50,426 nucleotides of DNA from DGNJ01 sp002388905 (GCA_036843405.1 DAITSJ010000026.1:1-50426), one strand, 5' to 3'; shown: positions 27,637 through 36,644, counted from the first letter of the stretch. Notes: generated from the letters alone by a model not told the origin. Made by a program: numbers and translations.

Positions 27637-29954
27637 GCCGGTGCCGAACCGCCCGAAGCGGCCCGCCCGCGCTGCTGGATATCGGCCACGACGGCGTCGA
27701 AAGCGCGGTCGAACAGGTGCGAGTTATCCAGGACGATGAGATTGCCTTCCTGCATTTTCACGGCCATGCGGTAGCGGTAATCCTCCGCGACTTTCTGGCC
27801 CTTGCGGTTGGTGAATATATGTTTGGTGGTGGGCTTGATCACCCCCACCAGCTTGCACCGGACCGGCTGTTCGCCCTCGTCCCGGAACTCCACCCAGGTG
27901 CCCCGACGCAGGGCATCCACTGCCTCCAGGGCGCCGGCGCCCGCCTCTTCCTGGAACGCGGGCTGGGTCCGGCGCATGCCGGGCAGATCCACGACCAGGT
28001 CCTCGATGTACTGATCCTGCAATGCCTCATCGGCCGGCGCCGGCGCGTTGCCGTCCGATTCCCGGCGGCTCTCCAGCAATTGCTCGATGGCACCCAGGTA
28101 TCTGCCCGCCTCGTAGTTGTCCACGGCGACATCGGCCAGGCGCTGGCGAAGGGTCTCGATCAGTTGCTGGCAATGCTCCCGGTCCGCGGCCAGCGACCGG
28201 CGCTGTGGCGCCGGGGCAACGGTCTCCAGCAATTGATCCAGCAAGTAGAGTCCGTTCAGCCACTCGTCGGAAGCGGTACCACGCTTGAGATAGGCGAAGA
28301 ACAGTACTTTGCTCCAGCCTTTCTCCGCAAACTCGACTACGGCCCTGGGAAAATGGTGGTGATGGAGCCGCTGATGCATTTCTTCGGCAATGCGGGTGTG
28401 GGCCTCGTTAATGCGCTCCTGCGCCTCCTCCTCCTGCAATATGCGTTGCTCACGGACCATCAACCGGCGCCGGTCCTTGTCGACAAAATCGATAAACTCG
28501 GTAAGCAACGCCGTGATTTCACGGACGTTGGCTTCGATACGACTCAGGCTTTCGATGACTTCCTGAACCTTGTCGTACAAGGGATCATTGTCCAGGTCTT
28601 CCCCCTCCATGAATCCGTTGGAGGCACGGATAAGCTCGTTGATCAGCCGCCGGCCCGGGTGCTTTTGTTGTTCCAGAAAATGGGGGTCGCGAAGGGCGAG
28701 GCGCGTGACGGGCAGTTCCAGGCGAAGTATCAGACGGTCCAGCTCCTTGGGCACCAGTTCCCGGTTGCCGATGTACTGGAACAGGTTATCCATGACACGG
28801 ATGATGCTGCGGTCCATGGCGTCAAGGCTCGACAACGACTGGTTGGCGGCGGCCAGCTTTTCCTCCAGGAAGTTCTCCAGTCCCCGTTCGGCAAGGAAAT
28901 CCAGCACCACCTCCATATCGGCACCGGTCTGCAGGTCGGTGATGGCCTCGAGTAGGTCGTCGACCTCCAGCCGCTGGCCGCCCGTGCCGGCGGCTTCCTC
29001 CTGCCCGTCGTGTCCCAGCGCCGCGTGCAACTCACCAAGCAATTCGCCGTAAAAGCGATCCCGCACCCCTCCGGAAGACGATTTGGACGCCCTTTGCGGT
29101 TGCGAGGTTGTCGGCTCGGACTTCTCGGGTGTCTGTTCTTTTGCGAGCTCCTGCCAATCCTGACGGGGCTCGGCAACTTCGCCGGAAACGGTGGCACTGC
29201 CCTCCCGACCGGCGCCATTACGGCCGCTGCCGTCCCCCGCTTGTGGCGCAGGCTTAGGCTCCGGTTTGGGCTTGGGCGGCTTCTCGTCCAGGTTGGGAAG
29301 AATACCCATGTCTTTCAACAACTGGTTGCTATCGCCGATGTACCGGGGCCACTCCCGGAGCACATAGCGTTCGAACAGTTTCAGCAACACCAGCTTGGGC
29401 TTGAGCCGGATATCCAGTATCCGCAACTGGCGGACAAAGCTTTCGCTGATCAACTCCGGGAAGAAAGGGTTGCGCTTTTCCACAAGGGGAAAGTTCATGG
29501 CGTGACAAATACGGTGGTTGAGCTGGTCCAGGTCCGGCTGGCATGCCTCGGTGGCTCTGGATACCATATTGTCGAAGGCAATCATCTCCTCGAGTTCGTC
29601 ATTGTCGAGAACCTGCAATTCGGAGGCGTCGATACCCGTGTCCCAGTGTCCGTTGTCGGCAGCGCCCAGACTATCGAAACCCTCGCTGGCGCCGCCCAGG
29701 AACTCGCTCTCCAGCGTTTTACGCCGGCTGCGCAGCTTGCGCATGGCATCGTAGTAAAGGGTTTGCTCGTTGGCGCTATCGGCATTCTCGGCCAGGTCGA
29801 AGAAAGTTTCATCCACCCGCTCCAGCACAGTGGTAATGTGCTCCTGCAGGAAAAGCCGGGCGCGATCCCGCAGCATCCGCAGCGGCGAGGGTCGCCGGGG
29901 ATCCTGGCCCGTTCCGTCGCGGCGCGGCGAGCGGGAATCCTGACCTTCTTCCAT
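27633..29954 (-). CDS. DUF1631 domain protein, unknown function
   Basis: This 773-residue soluble protein belongs to the DUF1631 family, often mislabelled thymidine phosphorylase. The N-terminal third contains a long helical region (YDAMRKLRSRRKTLESEF). A low-complexity linker follows (about 225-290, with PKPKPEPKPAPQ). The C-terminal part ends in a PilZ-like segment, RRGTWVEFRDEGEQPVRCKLVGVIKPTTKHIFTNRKGQKV. That last block resembles a degenerate PilZ fold, so a nucleotide-sensing role is conceivable. It overlaps ampD by four bases and is divergent from nadC, an arrangement I recall from Pseudomonas. Confidence 0.88.
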   Translation of the reverse strand: MEEGQDSRSPRRDGTGQDPRRPSPLRMLRDRARLFLQEHITTVLERVDETFFDLAENADSANEQTLYYDAMRKLRSRRKTLESEFLGGASEGFDSLGAADNGHWDTGIDASELQVLDNDELEEMIAFDNMVSRATEACQPDLDQLNHRICHAMNFPLVEKRNPFFPELISESFVRQLRILDIRLKPKLVLLKLFERYVLREWPRYIGDSNQLLKDMGILPNLDEKPPKPKPEPKPAPQAGDGSGRNGAGREGSATVSGEVAEPRQDWQELAKEQTPEKSEPTTSQPQRASKSSSGGVRDRFYGELLGELHAALGHDGQEEAAGTGGQRLEVDDLLEAITDLQTGADMEVVLDFLAERGLENFLEEKLAAANQSLSSLDAMDRSIIRVMDNLFQYIGNRELVPKELDRLILRLELPVTRLALRDPHFLEQQKHPGRRLINELIRASNGFMEGEDLDNDPLYDKVQEVIESLSRIEANVREITALLTEFIDFVDKDRRRLMVREQRILQEEEAQERINEAHTRIAEEMHQRLHHHHFPRAVVEFAEKGWSKVLFFAYLKRGTASDEWLNGLYLLDQLLETVAPAPQRRSLAADREHCQQLIETLRQRLADVAVDNYEAGRYLGAIEQLLESRRESDGNAPAPADEALQDQYIEDLVVDLPGMRRTQPAFQEEAGAGALEAVDALRRGTWVEFRDEGEQPVRCKLVGVIKPTTKHIFTNRKGQKVAEDYRYRMAVKMQEGNLIVLDNSHLFDRAFDAVVADIQQRGRAASGGSAPA

Positions 29955-30093
29955 GTTCCAATCTCGTGAGCGGGCTAAAACCGGGTCTATTATTTTTGCA
30001 CTTACTTATGCTTAATAATCAGATATTTATAAGGCATTTTTCTATAACCATTAAGGACTTGTCAACCACAAAAGCCGACCGCTCCGGCAAAGT

Positions 30094-30104
30094 GTGATTA
30101 TCAC
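30094..30104. promoter_or_regulatory. Possible operator upstream of nadC
   Basis: GTGAT-T-ATCAC is a perfect 11-base palindrome centred at 30099. It lies where the -35 element of the predicted nadC promoter should be, so a bound protein could block transcription. Regulators of NAD genes are known in many bacteria, but I cannot match this site to one. Confidence 0.3.
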
Positions 30105-30114
30105 CGAAGTTGGC

Positions 30115-30123
30115 TGCTATAAT
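30115..30123 (+). promoter_or_regulatory. Predicted extended -10 promoter of nadC
   Basis: TGC-TATAAT gives a perfect -10 hexamer with the TGn extension. No clear -35 is visible, which is usual for extended -10 promoters. Transcription would start near 30130, about 30 bases before the nadC ATG. The adjoining 29955-30093 is AT-rich and holds the upstream region of the divergent DUF1631 gene. Confidence 0.65.
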
Positions 30124-30160
30124 TTCGCCCTCCCGAACCGGGCTGACAAGCACAGCAACT

Positions 30161-30997
30161 ATGGACCAACACCTACAGGGGGACATCGCCCGCGGTGTCC
30201 GGCAAGCCCTCGCCGAGGACATCGGCAGCGGCGACATCACCGCCATGCTCATCCCCGAGAATGCCATCGCCGAGGCCACCATTGTCTCCCGGGAAGATGC
30301 CGTTATCTGCGGCCAGGCCTGGGTCGAAGCGGTCTTTGCCGAACTCGACAGCGGCGTCTACCTGCACTGGCTGGTGGACGAAGGAGCCGATATCCAGCGC
30401 AACGAGGTGGTCTGCAAGCTGGCCGGCAACGCCCGCACCCTGCTTACCGGCGAACGCACTGCCCTGAATTTCCTGCAAACCCTGTCGGGCACCGCTACGG
30501 CTTCCCGCTACTATGCCAGCCTTGTGGCCGGCACCGACATCAAGATTCTCGATACCCGCAAGACCCTCCCCGGTCTGCGCCTGGCCCAGAAATACGCGGT
30601 ACAGACCGGCGGCTGCCATAATCATCGTTTCGGCCTCTACGATGCATTCTTGATAAAGGAAAACCATATTGCCGCCTGTGGCGGTATAGGCAACGCGGTG
30701 GCCGCGGCCCGGGAAATCGCGCCCCTCAAACCCGTGGAGATCGAGGTGGAAAACCTGGACGAGTACCGGCAGGCCCTCGATGCCGGCGCGGATATCGTCA
30801 TGCTCGATAATTTCAGCGAGGAGGAACTGAAGGAGGCCATACGCCTCAAGACAGGAAGCGTGAAGCTAGAAGTATCCGGCAACCTGGATGCGGAAAGCAT
30901 TGCCGGGGTCGCCCTGCCGGGCATCGACTACCTGTCCTCCGGCAGCCTGACCAAGCACTGTCGCGCGGTGGACTACTCCATGCGTTTCGTCCTCTAG
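30161..30997 (+). CDS. nadC: Nicotinate-nucleotide pyrophosphorylase (quinolinate PRTase) NadC
   Basis: NadC condenses quinolinate with phosphoribosyl pyrophosphate, releasing CO2, to form nicotinate mononucleotide, which NadD (1406-2041) adenylates. The 278-residue protein has the family motifs: LAEDIGSGDITAML at the N-terminus, GERTALNFLQTLSGTAT, ILDTRKTLPGLR with the quinolinate-binding Arg and Lys, GGCHNHRFGLYDAFLIKENH, and IEVEVENLDE-type IEIEVENLDEYRQAL. I chose the ATG at 30161, 30 bases past the predicted transcription start. The gamma carbonic anhydrase gene follows after 26 bases. Confidence 0.96.
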   Translation: MDQHLQGDIARGVRQALAEDIGSGDITAMLIPENAIAEATIVSREDAVICGQAWVEAVFAELDSGVYLHWLVDEGADIQRNEVVCKLAGNARTLLTGERTALNFLQTLSGTATASRYYASLVAGTDIKILDTRKTLPGLRLAQKYAVQTGGCHNHRFGLYDAFLIKENHIAACGGIGNAVAAAREIAPLKPVEIEVENLDEYRQALDAGADIVMLDNFSEEELKEAIRLKTGSVKLEVSGNLDAESIAGVALPGIDYLSSGSLTKHCRAVDYSMRFVL

Positions 30998-31023
30998 GGG
31001 CAACAGATCAAGGGAGAAAATAC

Positions 31024-31548
31024 GTGATTTACAGTCTTGGCGACAAAAAAGTCGTCAAAAAGGGGAAATGCTTTATCGCCGACTCCGCTGATGTCATCGG
31101 CGATGTGGAAATCGGCGACCGGGCCAGCATCTGGTTCAACGTGGTCATCCGCGCCGACAACGACAAGGTGATTATCGGCGACGACACCAATATCCAGGAC
31201 TGCTCGGTCCTGCACGTGGACGAGGGTTCGCCCCTGCACATCGGCAAGGGCGTGGTGGTGGGCCACAAGGTGATGCTGCACGGTTGCACTATCGGCGACG
31301 ACACCCTGATCGGCATGAACGCAGTCATCCTCGATGGCGCCCGGATCGGCAAGGGCTGCCTGATCGGCGCCAACACCCTGATCCCGGAAGGGAAGGAAAT
31401 TCCCGACGGCTCCCTGGTGATCGGCTCCCCGGGCCGGGTCAAAAGGCAGTTGACCGAGAAAGAACAGGCCGGTATTCGCGAGGGTGCCGAGCACTACGTG
31501 AACAAGTCCCGTTTGTTTCAGGACCAGCTCAAGCCGCAAAAAGGCTGA
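31024..31548 (+). CDS. Gamma carbonic anhydrase family protein (YrdA-like)
   Basis: This 174-residue left-handed beta-helix protein has hexapeptide repeats throughout (DVIGDVEIGDRASIWFN onward). It also has the three zinc-binding histidines in HVDEGSPLHIGKGVVVGHKVMLHGC. Family members include YrdA, CaiE and Cam; many lack measurable carbonic anhydrase activity. The start is a GTG at 31024 with GGGAG seven bases upstream. It lies 26 bases behind nadC and is probably in the same operon, with no obvious pathway link. Confidence 0.93.
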   Translation: MIYSLGDKKVVKKGKCFIADSADVIGDVEIGDRASIWFNVVIRADNDKVIIGDDTNIQDCSVLHVDEGSPLHIGKGVVVGHKVMLHGCTIGDDTLIGMNAVILDGARIGKGCLIGANTLIPEGKEIPDGSLVIGSPGRVKRQLTEKEQAGIREGAEHYVNKSRLFQDQLKPQKG

Positions 31549-31702
31549 GCCCGGGCCGCAAACCCAACCCATCCAACAGAAATCCTGGTTCCGGCGTGAT
31601 GTCCGGTAGGGTTTGGTGATGCCCCGATAATTTATGTTCTAATTCCCGCACGGGATCCGACATGGGCCCGGCAGGCCTTATTGGGAAGGGGAAAGCACAC
31701 AC

Positions 31703-32500
31703 ATGTGGTTTGGCAAAGTAATTGGCGGCCTCATCGGTTACGCCGCCGCCGGCATTCTGGGCCTGATCATTGGCGTCATTGTCGGCCACTATTTCGACAA
31801 GGGGCTCGTCAGCGTCCTGAAACCTGTCACCGCCGAGCAACGCCGGCGTATTGAAGCCCAGTTCTTCAGGACCGTCTTCACCCTGCTGGGCCGCCTCGCC
31901 AAGTCTGACGGCCGCATCTCCGAAGAGGAGGTTTCCCATACCGAACACCTGATGAGCCGGATGGGCCTGCATTCCGACCACCGACGGGAAGCCATCGACC
32001 TTTTCAAGGAGGGGGCCGAAGCCGGGTTTTCGGTGGACCGGGAGGTCGCCGAGTTCAAACGCGTCTGCTCCGGCCACGCAAACCTCGCGCGGATGCTGCT
32101 CAACTATCTGCTGTCTCTGGCCATTGCCGACGGCGTTCTGACCCGGGAGGAAGAAGCGCTGTTGCGCCAGGTGGCACTGGCCCTGGGCGTGTCGGGCCGC
32201 ATGTTCGATCAGCTCATTCGCATGATCCAGGCCCAGACCCACTTCCAGGATTACGGCGCCGGCCGGGCTCCCGGCCCCGACCGGGACGAACTGGCCACGG
32301 CCTATGAAGCCCTGGGCGTCGACCCCGATGCCACGGATGCCGAAGTGAAAAAGGCCTACCGTAAGCTGATGAGCGAGAACCACCCGGACAAAGTGATGGG
32401 TCAGGGGGTGCCGGAGGACATGGTCCAGTTGGCCACTGAGCGTTCCCAGGAAATCCAGACCGCCTATGACCTTATCAAGAAACACCGCGACAAGAGTTGA
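31703..32500 (+). CDS. djlA: Co-chaperone DjlA (TerB and J domains)
   Basis: DjlA is a membrane-anchored DnaJ-type partner of DnaK. The 265-residue protein has one N-terminal membrane segment (about 7-27, GGLIGYAAAGILGLIIGVIVG). A TerB-like helical domain follows (about 50-160, LLGRLAKSDGRISEEEVSHTEHLM), then a C-terminal J domain (about 200-265) with the HPD motif in KLMSENHPDKVM. This matches DjlA in length and order. Upstream, 31549-31702 holds no gene and no clear terminator. Confidence 0.94.
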   Translation: MWFGKVIGGLIGYAAAGILGLIIGVIVGHYFDKGLVSVLKPVTAEQRRRIEAQFFRTVFTLLGRLAKSDGRISEEEVSHTEHLMSRMGLHSDHRREAIDLFKEGAEAGFSVDREVAEFKRVCSGHANLARMLLNYLLSLAIADGVLTREEEALLRQVALALGVSGRMFDQLIRMIQAQTHFQDYGAGRAPGPDRDELATAYEALGVDPDATDAEVKKAYRKLMSENHPDKVMGQGVPEDMVQLATERSQEIQTAYDLIKKHRDKS

Positions 32501-32506
32501 CGGCGG

Positions 32507-32905
32507 TTATTCGCCCTGGTCGAGTTCCACGTAGGGCTTGAGTTCCTTGAAGTGACAGCGCTGGCCATCGGGCAGAATAACGGTGGTGGACCTGTCCAGG
32601 TCGAAGGGACCCATGGTGGAAAACCCGATGGTTTCCGCGTAGCGGATACCCGGGCAGGGGGAAAAGAAAGTCGCCACCAGCCTGCCGTGGCGATACGTCT
32701 CGATAATAAGCGTATTGTTATCCACGGCTCGCCAGTTCTTGATGTCGCTGGAGCCGAATGTGGAGTGAATGACCACCGACTCGTCACCCGTCTTGAACAG
32801 GGTGACCTGCTCCGATTCTCTCTCCTGCCGGGGCGACTGCCCCGTGCATGCGCTCAGGCCTGCAGCGAGGATCAGCACCGCGCCGATTTGCCAGATTCTG
32901 CACAT
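32507..32905 (-). CDS. DUF6491-type lipoprotein
   Basis: This precursor of about 132 residues starts MCRIWQIGAVLILAAGLSAC, a lipoprotein signal with the lipobox LSAC. The mature part has NWRAVDNNTLII, FFSPCPGIRYAETIGFSTMGPFDLDRSTTVI and GQRCHF, a pattern I associate with DUF6491 envelope lipoproteins of unknown function. I chose the ATG at 32905 because it begins the signal peptide; the frame stays open to 32947. It converges on djlA with a six-base gap. The 180 bases before the next gene hold nothing I can identify. Confidence 0.75.
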   Translation of the reverse strand: MCRIWQIGAVLILAAGLSACTGQSPRQERESEQVTLFKTGDESVVIHSTFGSSDIKNWRAVDNNTLIIETYRHGRLVATFFSPCPGIRYAETIGFSTMGPFDLDRSTTVILPDGQRCHFKELKPYVELDQGE

Positions 32906-33087
32906 CGCAACACCTCCAGACATCGATACAATAAACCCTGACGCCATTCACACCGGCCCGCATCGCAAGTTCGCTCTATCCGTGATTCAGGTACGGGAAG
33001 GGATGCCGTGACGACAATTTATGACCGGGGACACCCAGGTCCAAAGGTCTTCCACCCACTTTTCATCAATAGCGGCGGAAATGACGG

Positions 33088-33642
33088 TCAGGGCGCCCAG
33101 CGCATAAATTCCTGCAACTGGTGTTGTCCCAACACCACCCAGCGCGGAGCCGATTCGCCGTCGCCGGCGGGCACCAGTGAAGGATGGCGATCCATGATTC
33201 TCCGGACAAGTTCCTCCTGGTCATTGCTGACATCGATAAAAAGTACGTGCTTACTATCGGCAAGCAACTGCTCGAAACGCCGGAAACGCTTGTTGCGCTC
33301 CTGGAAACCGAGAAACCCGCCTTCCCAGGTGCAAAAGCCCAGCACCACGATGGCAAAAAAGACAAAGGGCACCCAGCCCACCTCGCTTGCCCAGCCCGCG
33401 AAATAGGCAACAACAAGCACCAGTGCCGCCCCTGCGGCGCCGATAGCCAGACCCCAGAGCCCCGCGCGGATCACGTCGGTTTTCATAAAATCCGTGACCG
33501 CATGCAGATGATGCTTTTCGAGGGCCGCCTCGTTGTCGCTCAGCACGTGGATTTGCGGCGTCAGGACTCCTTCGGCCTCAAGCTCCCTTTCCACGTTTTC
33601 AAGTTCGTCGATATTGTCGCTGACAAAATAATGACGGTTCAT
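33088..33642 (-). CDS. Small inner-membrane protein, unknown function
   Basis: The 184-residue protein has a soluble N-terminus of about 57 residues, two membrane segments (about 59-83, Gly/Ala-rich, and 91-113), and a soluble C-terminal part (KHVLFIDVSNDQEELVRRIMDRHPSL). The layout resembles DUF1269 / general-stress-type membrane proteins, in which a ferredoxin-like fold flanks a glycine-rich hairpin, but I cannot place it firmly. The ATG at 33642 has GGGAGGG just upstream. It lies 103 bases behind the MFS exporter gene on the same strand. Confidence 0.65.
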   Translation of the reverse strand: MNRHYFVSDNIDELENVERELEAEGVLTPQIHVLSDNEAALEKHHLHAVTDFMKTDVIRAGLWGLAIGAAGAALVLVVAYFAGWASEVGWVPFVFFAIVVLGFCTWEGGFLGFQERNKRFRRFEQLLADSKHVLFIDVSNDQEELVRRIMDRHPSLVPAGDGESAPRWVVLGQHQLQEFMRWAP

Positions 33643-33745
33643 GGAACCCTCCCTTCTCGACTGAAAACCTTATTACTCAACCGCGCTTTTTTAGCCGGTT
33701 TCCCGAAAGGTTAGTTCAAATTGGCGGGAGTCGCCGGGTCGGTAC

Positions 33746-35167
33746 TCATTCCGCCCCGGCCGGGGAGGAAACAGACCGCCGGCTGCCAATGTTCAGCCAG
33801 CAGGCGAAGAGCGCATAAAGGCAGGAAAGGCCAAACAACAACCGGGTTACCCATAACAGGGTGCCATACTGGGCAGGCTGGATTTTTTCGCCCCCGAGAA
33901 AAAGCGAAATAAACAGCAAAACCAGCACCGTACTCCAGATATTGCCAAAATTGCGGGACAGGTTAATCAGTGCCGAGGATTCACCCAGCCGGTTGGCGGA
34001 CACCGCACTCAACCCGGCACTGTTGTTCGGCGTCGAAAACAACCCCATGCCCACACCGATCAAAAGCAGGCCGGCCAGAATATGGAGAGCAGGCGTATTG
34101 AAACCGGCGGCCGCCAGGACGGCAAAACCACAGGCGACGCAAAAGCTGCCCGCGGCGGCGATGGATTGCGGATTGTGCCGATCCGCGAGCCGGCCCGAAA
34201 TGGGGGACATGAAAGCCATGACCATGGCCTGGACAAACATGATGGAGCCCGCCTGCGCCGGCGATTTGCCCAGAATATACTGGAGATAAAGGCTGAGCAG
34301 GAAAACCAGGGGATAGGCACTGGCATACATGAGCGCGGCATTGGTTATAGCCCGGAAAAAGTCCCGGTTGGCCCGCACCGCGCGAACATCCACCAGGGGA
34401 TGCGGAGCGCGTGCCAGATGCCGAATAAAGTAGGCAAGAACCAGGACGCCCAGAACCACCAGCGACAACCCGGGGAGACCGGGCACGAGGGAAAAGCCGA
34501 TACTGAGGGACAGCGCCCACACGGCCAGGGCGGCACTCCCGCGCCAGTCGAAGGGCTGGACAACGGTACTTCGCCACTCGCCTTTCAACTTGGCGACAAT
34601 CAACACCGTCACCGCCAGGCCCAATGGCACCTGGACCAGGAAAACACTCCGCCAGCCCGCAAATTCCGTGAGAAAGCCGCCCACCAGGGGCCCTCCGGTC
34701 AAGCCCAGGTAAGCGGACCCGCTGATAATGCCGATGGCCGTGCCCCGGAAATGCACGGGAAAGGTGGAAAGAACAATGGCCATGCCGCAGGCAAACAACA
34801 TGGCACCCCCAATCCCCTGCACTACCCGGGCGGCCAGCAGCCAACCAATAGCGGGCGCCAGCCCGGCCAACAGAGTCCCCAGGGTGAGCAGCACCACGCC
34901 CAGCAGAAAAACCCTGCGCCGCCCATAGGTATCCGCCAGCCTGCCAAAAGGCAGCAACAGTACGACATTGGTGAGCAGGTAGGCCGTGGGAATCCAACTC
35001 AACAGCAAAGCACTGGCGTGCAGGTCCTCGCCAATGGCCGGTATGGCCACGTGAGTGGATGAAAGCGTCATGGCCGACAGGATGTAACAGACTGAAATGG
35101 TGGCAAGCGCCGTCCAGCGGGCGGCACGGCTTTGCTGGTAATAGTTACGGGTTTGTTCAGGGTCCAA
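33746..35167 (-). CDS. MFS drug exporter, DHA2 (EmrB/QacA) type
   Basis: This proton-driven exporter of about 473 residues has roughly 14 membrane segments, with the first-helix motif STHVAIPAIGEDL, the MFS motif A region LPFGRLADTYGRRRVF, and the motif C block GSAYLGLTGGPLVGGFL. Close relatives export drugs or metabolites; the substrate cannot be read from sequence. I chose a TTG at 35167 with GGAGG five bases upstream. A TACAAT -10 (35197-35202) lies between it and the ATG at 35215, so that ATG would be upstream of the transcript start. It is divergent from the zinc-peptidase-like gene. Confidence 0.85.
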   Translation of the reverse strand: MDPEQTRNYYQQSRAARWTALATISVCYILSAMTLSSTHVAIPAIGEDLHASALLLSWIPTAYLLTNVVLLLPFGRLADTYGRRRVFLLGVVLLTLGTLLAGLAPAIGWLLAARVVQGIGGAMLFACGMAIVLSTFPVHFRGTAIGIISGSAYLGLTGGPLVGGFLTEFAGWRSVFLVQVPLGLAVTVLIVAKLKGEWRSTVVQPFDWRGSAALAVWALSLSIGFSLVPGLPGLSLVVLGVLVLAYFIRHLARAPHPLVDVRAVRANRDFFRAITNAALMYASAYPLVFLLSLYLQYILGKSPAQAGSIMFVQAMVMAFMSPISGRLADRHNPQSIAAAGSFCVACGFAVLAAAGFNTPALHILAGLLLIGVGMGLFSTPNNSAGLSAVSANRLGESSALINLSRNFGNIWSTVLVLLFISLFLGGEKIQPAQYGTLLWVTRLLFGLSCLYALFACWLNIGSRRSVSSPAGAE

Positions 35168-35196
35168 GCATGCCTCCGGACGGATCAGGGAGGCCA

Positions 35197-35202
35197 ATTG
35201 TA
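35197..35202 (-). promoter_or_regulatory. Predicted -10 box of the MFS exporter gene
   Basis: TACAAT on the minus strand matches the -10 consensus at five of six bases. No good -35 is visible. Its position upstream of the TTG start at 35167 is the main reason for choosing that start. Confidence 0.4.
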
Positions 35203-35283
35203 TCGACTGGATCACGCGTTAACACGGCGCAATCGCCCCAGGGCGTTTTTTCTCGTACAATACAGCCGTTGAGGCTTCTCCCA

Positions 35284-36585
35284 ATGCGTGATGCTATGGG
35301 CACTTTAGTACGAATTGATAAAGGCGCGGCGACCAGAGCCCTGGCCCTTGCCGCGACGATAGCCCTGGCCTGCCATTCGGCGTCGGGTACCGCCAGCGAA
35401 AGCCGGGACGACGAGGGTTACACCTCGATGCCCGTCGCACCGCTGCTGCCCGATATTAAGCCGGATCTCGGCTTTAACGCGAAAAATCTGGGCAAAAATC
35501 TCGATAATGGCGAATCCGAAGCCATGCCCCCCTACGGTGCGATTACCCTGCTGGGCAGGACCGTGTCTCCCGGCACCACCGCGCGCCTGACCTGGGAGCC
35601 CCAGGACACCTTTGAAAGTATTGCCGCGCCCACCCCGGTGCTGGTCATGAATGGCACCAAGGCCGGGCCCACCCTGTGCCTGACCGGAGCCGTGCATGGC
35701 GACGAGATCAACGGTATCGAGATGATCCGGCGGGTTTTCTTCGAACTGGAACCTGAAAAAATGTCCGGGGTGTTGGTGGGAGTTCCCATCGTCAACCAGC
35801 TCGGATTCCGGCGCAGTTCCCGCTATCTGCCGGACCGCCGAGACCTCAACCGCTATTTTCCCGGCCACCCCAAAGGCAGTTCGGCATCCCGCATCGCCTA
35901 CGCCTTTTTCAACGACGTGGTGCGCAATTGCGATGCCCTGGTCGACATCCACACCGGCTCTTTCCATCGCACCAATATTCCTCAACTGCGGGCCGACATG
36001 AACGACACGCGGGTGATCCAGCTCGTCCATGGTTTTGGCGGCATGGTGGTCCTGCACAGCGACGGTGCCGAGGGCACACTGCGCCGGGCAGCCGTGGAGG
36101 CGGGCATACCCTCCGTCACCATCGAGGCCGGCGAACCCATGCGCATCCAGGAGGATGTGGTTGAAGACGGGGTAGAACGTATCCGCGCCCTGATGACCAA
36201 CCTGGGCCTCTACAGGCGACCGTTACTGTGGAGTAGCGACAAGCCTGTCTACCTGAACTCAAGGTGGGTGCGCAGCGAGCAGGGCGGACTGTTAATCAGC
36301 GATATCGCGATCGGGGAAAAGGTCAGAACAGGTGAACTGCTGGGCAAGGTGGTCAATCCCATCACCAATATGGAACACCCGGTCAAATCACCCTACGATG
36401 GCCAGGTAATAGGAATGGCCCTCAACCAGGTGGTAATGCCCGGCTATGCGGCCTACCACATCGGCATAGAAGCCACGGAAGAAACACTGGAAAAACCGGA
36501 GCTCGAGACCCTGGGCGTGGAAAATACCGAAGATCGCCAGGCGAGCATAACCGTTCTGTCCGATATGGAAAGCGACGGCGAATAG
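35284..36585 (+). CDS. Succinylglutamate desuccinylase/aspartoacylase-family protein, exported
   Basis: The 433-residue product belongs to the M14-like zinc amidohydrolases. The metal site is His138 and Glu141 (GAVHGDEINGIE), with the later zinc histidine in VDIHTGSFHRTN. The conserved NRYFPG motif (RDLNRYFPGHPKGS) is present. A hydrophobic segment (about 17-33) is a likely signal peptide, so it may act in the envelope. The last 70 residues form a biotinyl-like domain (GEKVRTGELLGKVVNP). I chose the ATG at 35284, with GAGG nine bases upstream. The substrate is unknown; these enzymes remove acyl groups or cut small peptides. Confidence 0.83.
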   Translation: MRDAMGTLVRIDKGAATRALALAATIALACHSASGTASESRDDEGYTSMPVAPLLPDIKPDLGFNAKNLGKNLDNGESEAMPPYGAITLLGRTVSPGTTARLTWEPQDTFESIAAPTPVLVMNGTKAGPTLCLTGAVHGDEINGIEMIRRVFFELEPEKMSGVLVGVPIVNQLGFRRSSRYLPDRRDLNRYFPGHPKGSSASRIAYAFFNDVVRNCDALVDIHTGSFHRTNIPQLRADMNDTRVIQLVHGFGGMVVLHSDGAEGTLRRAAVEAGIPSVTIEAGEPMRIQEDVVEDGVERIRALMTNLGLYRRPLLWSSDKPVYLNSRWVRSEQGGLLISDIAIGEKVRTGELLGKVVNPITNMEHPVKSPYDGQVIGMALNQVVMPGYAAYHIGIEATEETLEKPELETLGVENTEDRQASITVLSDMESDGE

Positions 36586-36644
36586 GCGAACCTGCCCACA
36601 ACCAGGGCCTTTACCCCGTCTCCATCACGGCTGCTATAAATTTA

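Noticed and set aside
27633..29954. Thymidine phosphorylase
   Set aside because: This label is often attached to DUF1631 proteins, but no nucleoside phosphorylase motifs are visible.
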